From positions 1 through 23,059 of IMG/VR virus record IMGVR_UViG_3300028025_000239: a stretch of DNA of 23,059 nucleotides; one strand, written 5' to 3'. Under the pieces are notes generated by a model, which saw only the letters and a list, made by a program, of their open reading frames with translations, did not search any database and had not been told where the DNA came from. This document shows, one piece after another, positions 21,661 through 23,059 of the stretch; the stretch's first letter is position 1, and every line of letters begins with the position of its first letter. The DNA comes from a virus. Made by a program: the position numbers and the translations under genes.

Positions 21661-23059
21661 TACTGTACCCCAATAATCTTACCGTCTTGACCCCGAACTA
21701 CCTGCTTCGGTCTATTGTGGTTCTCGTTAATTGTATTGACCAAATCACCCAAAGCTAGGGTCATTTGCTGGTTGCTCATGGCAATAGCATCGGCAATAGG
21801 CTGCATTGGGTGTTGCATAGAAGCTGCCATATCCATTTCCGTCATATAAGCCTGTTCACCGCTAGATTCGTCAGCACCAATACGGGCAACTTCAATCTTT
21901 GCACCGTTGTTAATGTGTGCCAATAAGACCTGAGTATTGCGCTCGGTGTGCATCTTCATCTGTGCGACCTTAACTTCCATCTCACGATCCATAGCATTGC
22001 GCTGTTCTTCAAGCTGGAATTTAAGCTGGTTTTCTTGGGCTTGGTACTCTTGTTTAGCCTTTTCAAGTTCCATCTGCATCTGCATCTTTTGTTGGTCAAT
22101 TTGCATCTGCATCTGCATTTCAGCTTGTTTAGCCTGAATCTTGGCTTGTTCGATCTGCATGGTCATTTCCATCTTCTGCTGTTCAGGTGATGGTGGCTTT
22201 GGTTGGCCTTTAGTTTGTTCAGCTTGCTGTCTAAACTGATCGGCTGTTTCGTCAATCAAACCTTCTAAGCCTTTACCAGCCTTAAATGCGGTTACGCCAA
22301 ACTTGAGCATCTCCATAAGCAATGGGGTAAGTTCAGGTACGCCTTGTGCTACTGGCAATGCGGTCTGCATAAAGCCACTAACTGCTGTTAGGAACTCAAC
22401 ACGGTCTTGCTTTTCTTGCTGCTCATCCTGATAAATCATGGAATCCGTAGTTACTTCAATACGGAAATTCTTGGCAGGCTCATCTTTCAAAAGTGCAAGG
22501 GCTTGCGGTATAAGCTGTTGATCTTGCGGGCTTAATTGCATTGCCCCGCTGATCTTGACGATGGTATCTTCAGTAAAGTGCTGGCAAATAATCTGCGCTT
22601 TGATCTGCAAAAGAGCGGTAGCAAAGTTCACCACTTCATGCTGCATAGTCTTTAAACGCCCTGAAGCGTTGTTGGACTTAATGATCTGTGCGCCAAGGGT
22701 TTCGTTCGGATCGGTCTGACCACGCTGAATGTCAGCAATGCCCATGATCTCGTAGATTTGACCCTTGACTTGATCCATAGCTTGATAAGCCATTTGCAAG
22801 CCTTCAGCAATAGGTCGAATGTCTACAAGGTTAATTGCGCCTTGTAAGCCACCTTTTTCGCTAAATGCACCGTAGTTCTTAACTGGCAGCAATGCGTTGT
22901 TCTCGCCTTCAGTAAACAAACGCTCCAAACTAGGCTCTGCCGCATCGTAAACACCACGCACTTTAAGGGCATGAATAAAGCCATCAATACGGTCTGCAAG
23001 GGTGTCCAGCTGTCTTGCTTGATCTTGGTACAGTACAAAGTCAGGTACAGGAATTAGGC
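21660..23059 (-). CDS. portal protein, C-terminal part (cut by window edge)
   Basis: The frame is open to the right edge, so the N-terminal part is outside; 465 residues are visible, the first being LIPVPDFVLYQDQARQLDTL. Conserved podovirus portal features are GQIYEIMGIADIQRGQTDPN and ETLGAQIIKSNNASGRLKTM in a row, then FATALLQIKAQIICQHF. The last 210 residues contain a long Gln/Met helix (AEMQMQMQIDQQKMQMQME), probably the helical barrel known from P22-type portals, and end with RPKQVVRGQDGKIIGVQ. It is the ring through which DNA enters and leaves the capsid. A GTG at 22961 is internal and not a start. Confidence 0.88.
   Translation of the reverse strand, partial: LIPVPDFVLYQDQARQLDTLADRIDGFIHALKVRGVYDAAEPSLERLFTEGENNALLPVKNYGAFSEKGGLQGAINLVDIRPIAEGLQMAYQAMDQVKGQIYEIMGIADIQRGQTDPNETLGAQIIKSNNASGRLKTMQHEVVNFATALLQIKAQIICQHFTEDTIVKISGAMQLSPQDQQLIPQALALLKDEPAKNFRIEVTTDSMIYQDEQQEKQDRVEFLTAVSGFMQTALPVAQGVPELTPLLMEMLKFGVTAFKAGKGLEGLIDETADQFRQQAEQTKGQPKPPSPEQQKMEMTMQIEQAKIQAKQAEMQMQMQIDQQKMQMQMELEKAKQEYQAQENQLKFQLEEQRNAMDREMEVKVAQMKMHTERNTQVLLAHINNGAKIEVARIGADESSGEQAYMTEMDMAASMQHPMQPIADAIAMSNQQMTLALGDLVNTINENHNRPKQVVRGQDGKIIGVQ
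22071..22118. repeat. hexanucleotide-type repeats in portal C-terminus
   Basis: Two short runs of CATCTG units (22071-22087 and 22103-22118) separated by 15 nt. On the coding strand they encode alternating Gln and Met within the portal helix. The run is in frame; copy-number change would lengthen the helix by two residues per unit. Confidence 0.7.

Noticed and set aside
21937-22190. Plus-strand frames rich in His, Leu, Cys or Ile opposite the portal
   Set aside because: They are antisense images of the Gln/Met repeat helix.

Overview
The window is a stretch of tailed double-stranded DNA phage genome (or prophage), most likely a short-tailed podovirus. No bacterial housekeeping gene, tRNA, rRNA, integrase or transposase is visible. 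The evidence is a head-gene order of portal, scaffold, major capsid, then adaptor, stabiliser and ejection-type proteins, with no tape-measure, tail-tube or sheath gene. Composition is moderately AT-leaning. Several protein families resemble those of podoviruses from freshwater Gram-negative bacteria, so an aquatic proteobacterial host is plausible, but this is inference. The right edge cuts the portal gene; the terminase and replication genes must lie outside.

Minus strand, 23059 down to 1605: one long, nearly gap-free late operon. In transcription order: portal (partial), a large repeat-rich fibre-like protein, a small AFQ-repeat coiled-coil protein, a GT9/GT41-like glycosyltransferase, a small Cys-rich protein, a scaffold-like acidic protein, the major capsid protein and a small decoration-like protein. 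A strong intrinsic terminator (15177-15210) follows. Next come a conserved head/tail protein, a head-tail adaptor-like protein, a large tail stabiliser-like protein, a GNAT acetyltransferase and four ejection or internal-virion candidates (one with a peptidase S74-like end). The fibre region contains one fibre followed by three fibre-like plus small-partner pairs. The lysis region has two small tail-anchored coiled-coil proteins, a three-TM holin and a GH19 endolysin. Almost every junction is a stop/start overlap (TAATG or ATGA) or a 1-2 nt gap, so the operon looks translationally coupled.

Plus strand, 114 to 1608: a short convergent operon of four small overlapping genes. It has a sigma70-like promoter whose spacer holds a perfect 7-bp inverted repeat, a candidate operator. 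The genes encode an unknown acidic protein, a secreted or membrane-anchored protein with two candidate starts, a protein with a PVAW/VPLY head and a RyR-like tail, and a possible PD-(D/E)XK-fold protein. It meets the endolysin gene tail to tail with interleaved stop codons.

The most noteworthy points are a glycosyltransferase whose conserved N-terminal part extends 60 codons upstream of the first ordinary start codon and may begin at AUU; an operator-like repeat inside a promoter; a candidate attenuator after the capsid genes; three tandem fibre/partner cassettes with duplicated fibre genes; and a secreted protein with an in-frame second start. No clearly new defence or mobile system was recognised.
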